From assembly GCA_022510685.1 (NCBI GenBank), contig JAFLTA010000014.1, positions 1-54,130 of the forward strand: DNA of 54,130 bases, written 5' to 3'. Under the pieces are notes generated by a model. That model was given only the letters and a program-made list of their open reading frames with translations. It had not been told where the DNA came from and made no database searches. The translations under genes were made by a program, and so were the position numbers. Position 1 is the stretch's first letter. Each line of letters starts with the position of its first letter. Below are positions 53,897 through 54,130 of the stretch, piece by piece. This stretch comes from Lachnospiraceae bacterium. GTDB taxonomy: Bacteria > Bacillota > Clostridia > Lachnospirales > Lachnospiraceae.

Positions 53897-53900
53897 AAAA

Positions 53901-53929
53901 ACAATATCACATTCTCTTTATTTTGTCAA
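53901..53929 (-). promoter_or_regulatory. promoter of the riboswitch-antiporter unit
   Basis: On the minus strand TTGACA (53929-53924) and TATTGT (53906-53901) are exactly 17 bp apart, placing transcription start right at the 5' base of the aptamer. Confidence 0.8.
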
Positions 53930-53999
53930 TCTACAAACCCTCAATACTGGTTTTTTTACTTTATAAATACTTTCTTAAAATTTTCCGTCATTTTTGCAT

Positions 54000-54130
54000 C
54001 TAACAGACCATTTTTTCGCATTCCTCAAAAATTTTGTCTACGGCATAGGCATATTCTCTCTGGTCGTCGTGGTTAATCATAATCTAATATGAGATTGGAG
54101 CCGATGCTATGGGCGTAATCCGCATTAAAA
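54000..54130 (-). other. partial or short ORFs at the right edge
   Basis: A minus-strand frame entering from beyond the window (FNADYAHSIGSNLILDYD) stops at 54073, and a second frame begins with an overlapping ATG at 54080 (MINHDDQREYAYAVDKIFEE..., 26 codons, stop at 54000). Either a short coupled ORF or a frameshift at the end of one gene; no Shine-Dalgarno is visible before the second start. The identity is unknown. Confidence 0.3.

Noticed and set aside
1-54130. tRNA or rRNA genes
   Set aside because: I looked for tRNA-like GTTCRANNC arms with matching acceptor ends and for conserved rRNA words and found none I could support; the T-box sequences near 17.2 kb were the only tRNA-related signal.

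Overview
The window looks like a chromosomal segment of a low-to-moderate GC, Gram-positive anaerobe of the Clostridia, most likely a Lachnospiraceae-type gut Firmicute. The reasons are the strong AGGAGG-type ribosome binding sites on nearly every gene, a T-box leader in front of aspS, a Dlt-like D-alanylation operon, a BlaI/BlaR1 pair, Ig-like/transglutaminase secreted proteins, and the zinc-ribbon and lipoprotein families typical of that group. This is inference from gene content; no rRNA or other marker is present.

Left part (1-25 kb): mostly ordinary chromosome. Citrate synthase and serine acetyltransferase are divergent. A three-gene ABC-2 exporter follows. On the minus strand come two secreted proteins (one a transglutaminase-like protein), a four-gene DltA-DltC-DltB-DltD-like operon, a FliB-like Cys-rich protein coupled to a TraX-like membrane protein, aspS under a T-box, a soluble PocR-MCP sensor, trpS with an alpha-toroid protein, and a LolD/FtsX-type ABC exporter.

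First accessory island (about 25-31.2 kb), visibly more AT-rich: an HTH remnant, a zinc-ribbon protein cut by an in-frame TAA, a lipoprotein that shares its C-terminal module, an insertion-sequence-like palindrome, and a divergent restriction-modification pair. In the pair, a PD-(D/E)XK nuclease faces an M-S fusion methylase whose promoter sits inside a duplicated palindrome.

Middle (31.2-41 kb): a radical SAM protein, an OhrR-like MarR regulator, a glutathione peroxidase/TSCPD operon, an AlbA-2 regulator framed by large palindromes, a secreted CapA-like phosphatase, and a BlaI-BlaR1 system with a very large sensor and two operators.

Second accessory region (41-48.3 kb): a decayed IS21 element, an XRE fragment, a decayed pretoxin-HINT polymorphic toxin fragment, two immunity-like genes sharing the same 37-bp upstream element, a broken zinc-ribbon gene, and an intact MqsR/MqsA-Panacea toxin-antitoxin operon.

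Right end (48.4-54.1 kb): an ECF sigma/anti-sigma pair, an SdpI-family protein, a DUF6630-like protein, an ankyrin protein, tandem structured repeats, and a Na+/H+-type antiporter behind a fluoride (crcB) riboswitch. The most notable items are the fluoride switch, the aspS T-box whose specifier region reads Asn/Glu rather than Asp, a dispersed structured repeat with compensatory base changes, and the palindrome-controlled restriction-modification and AlbA-2 loci.
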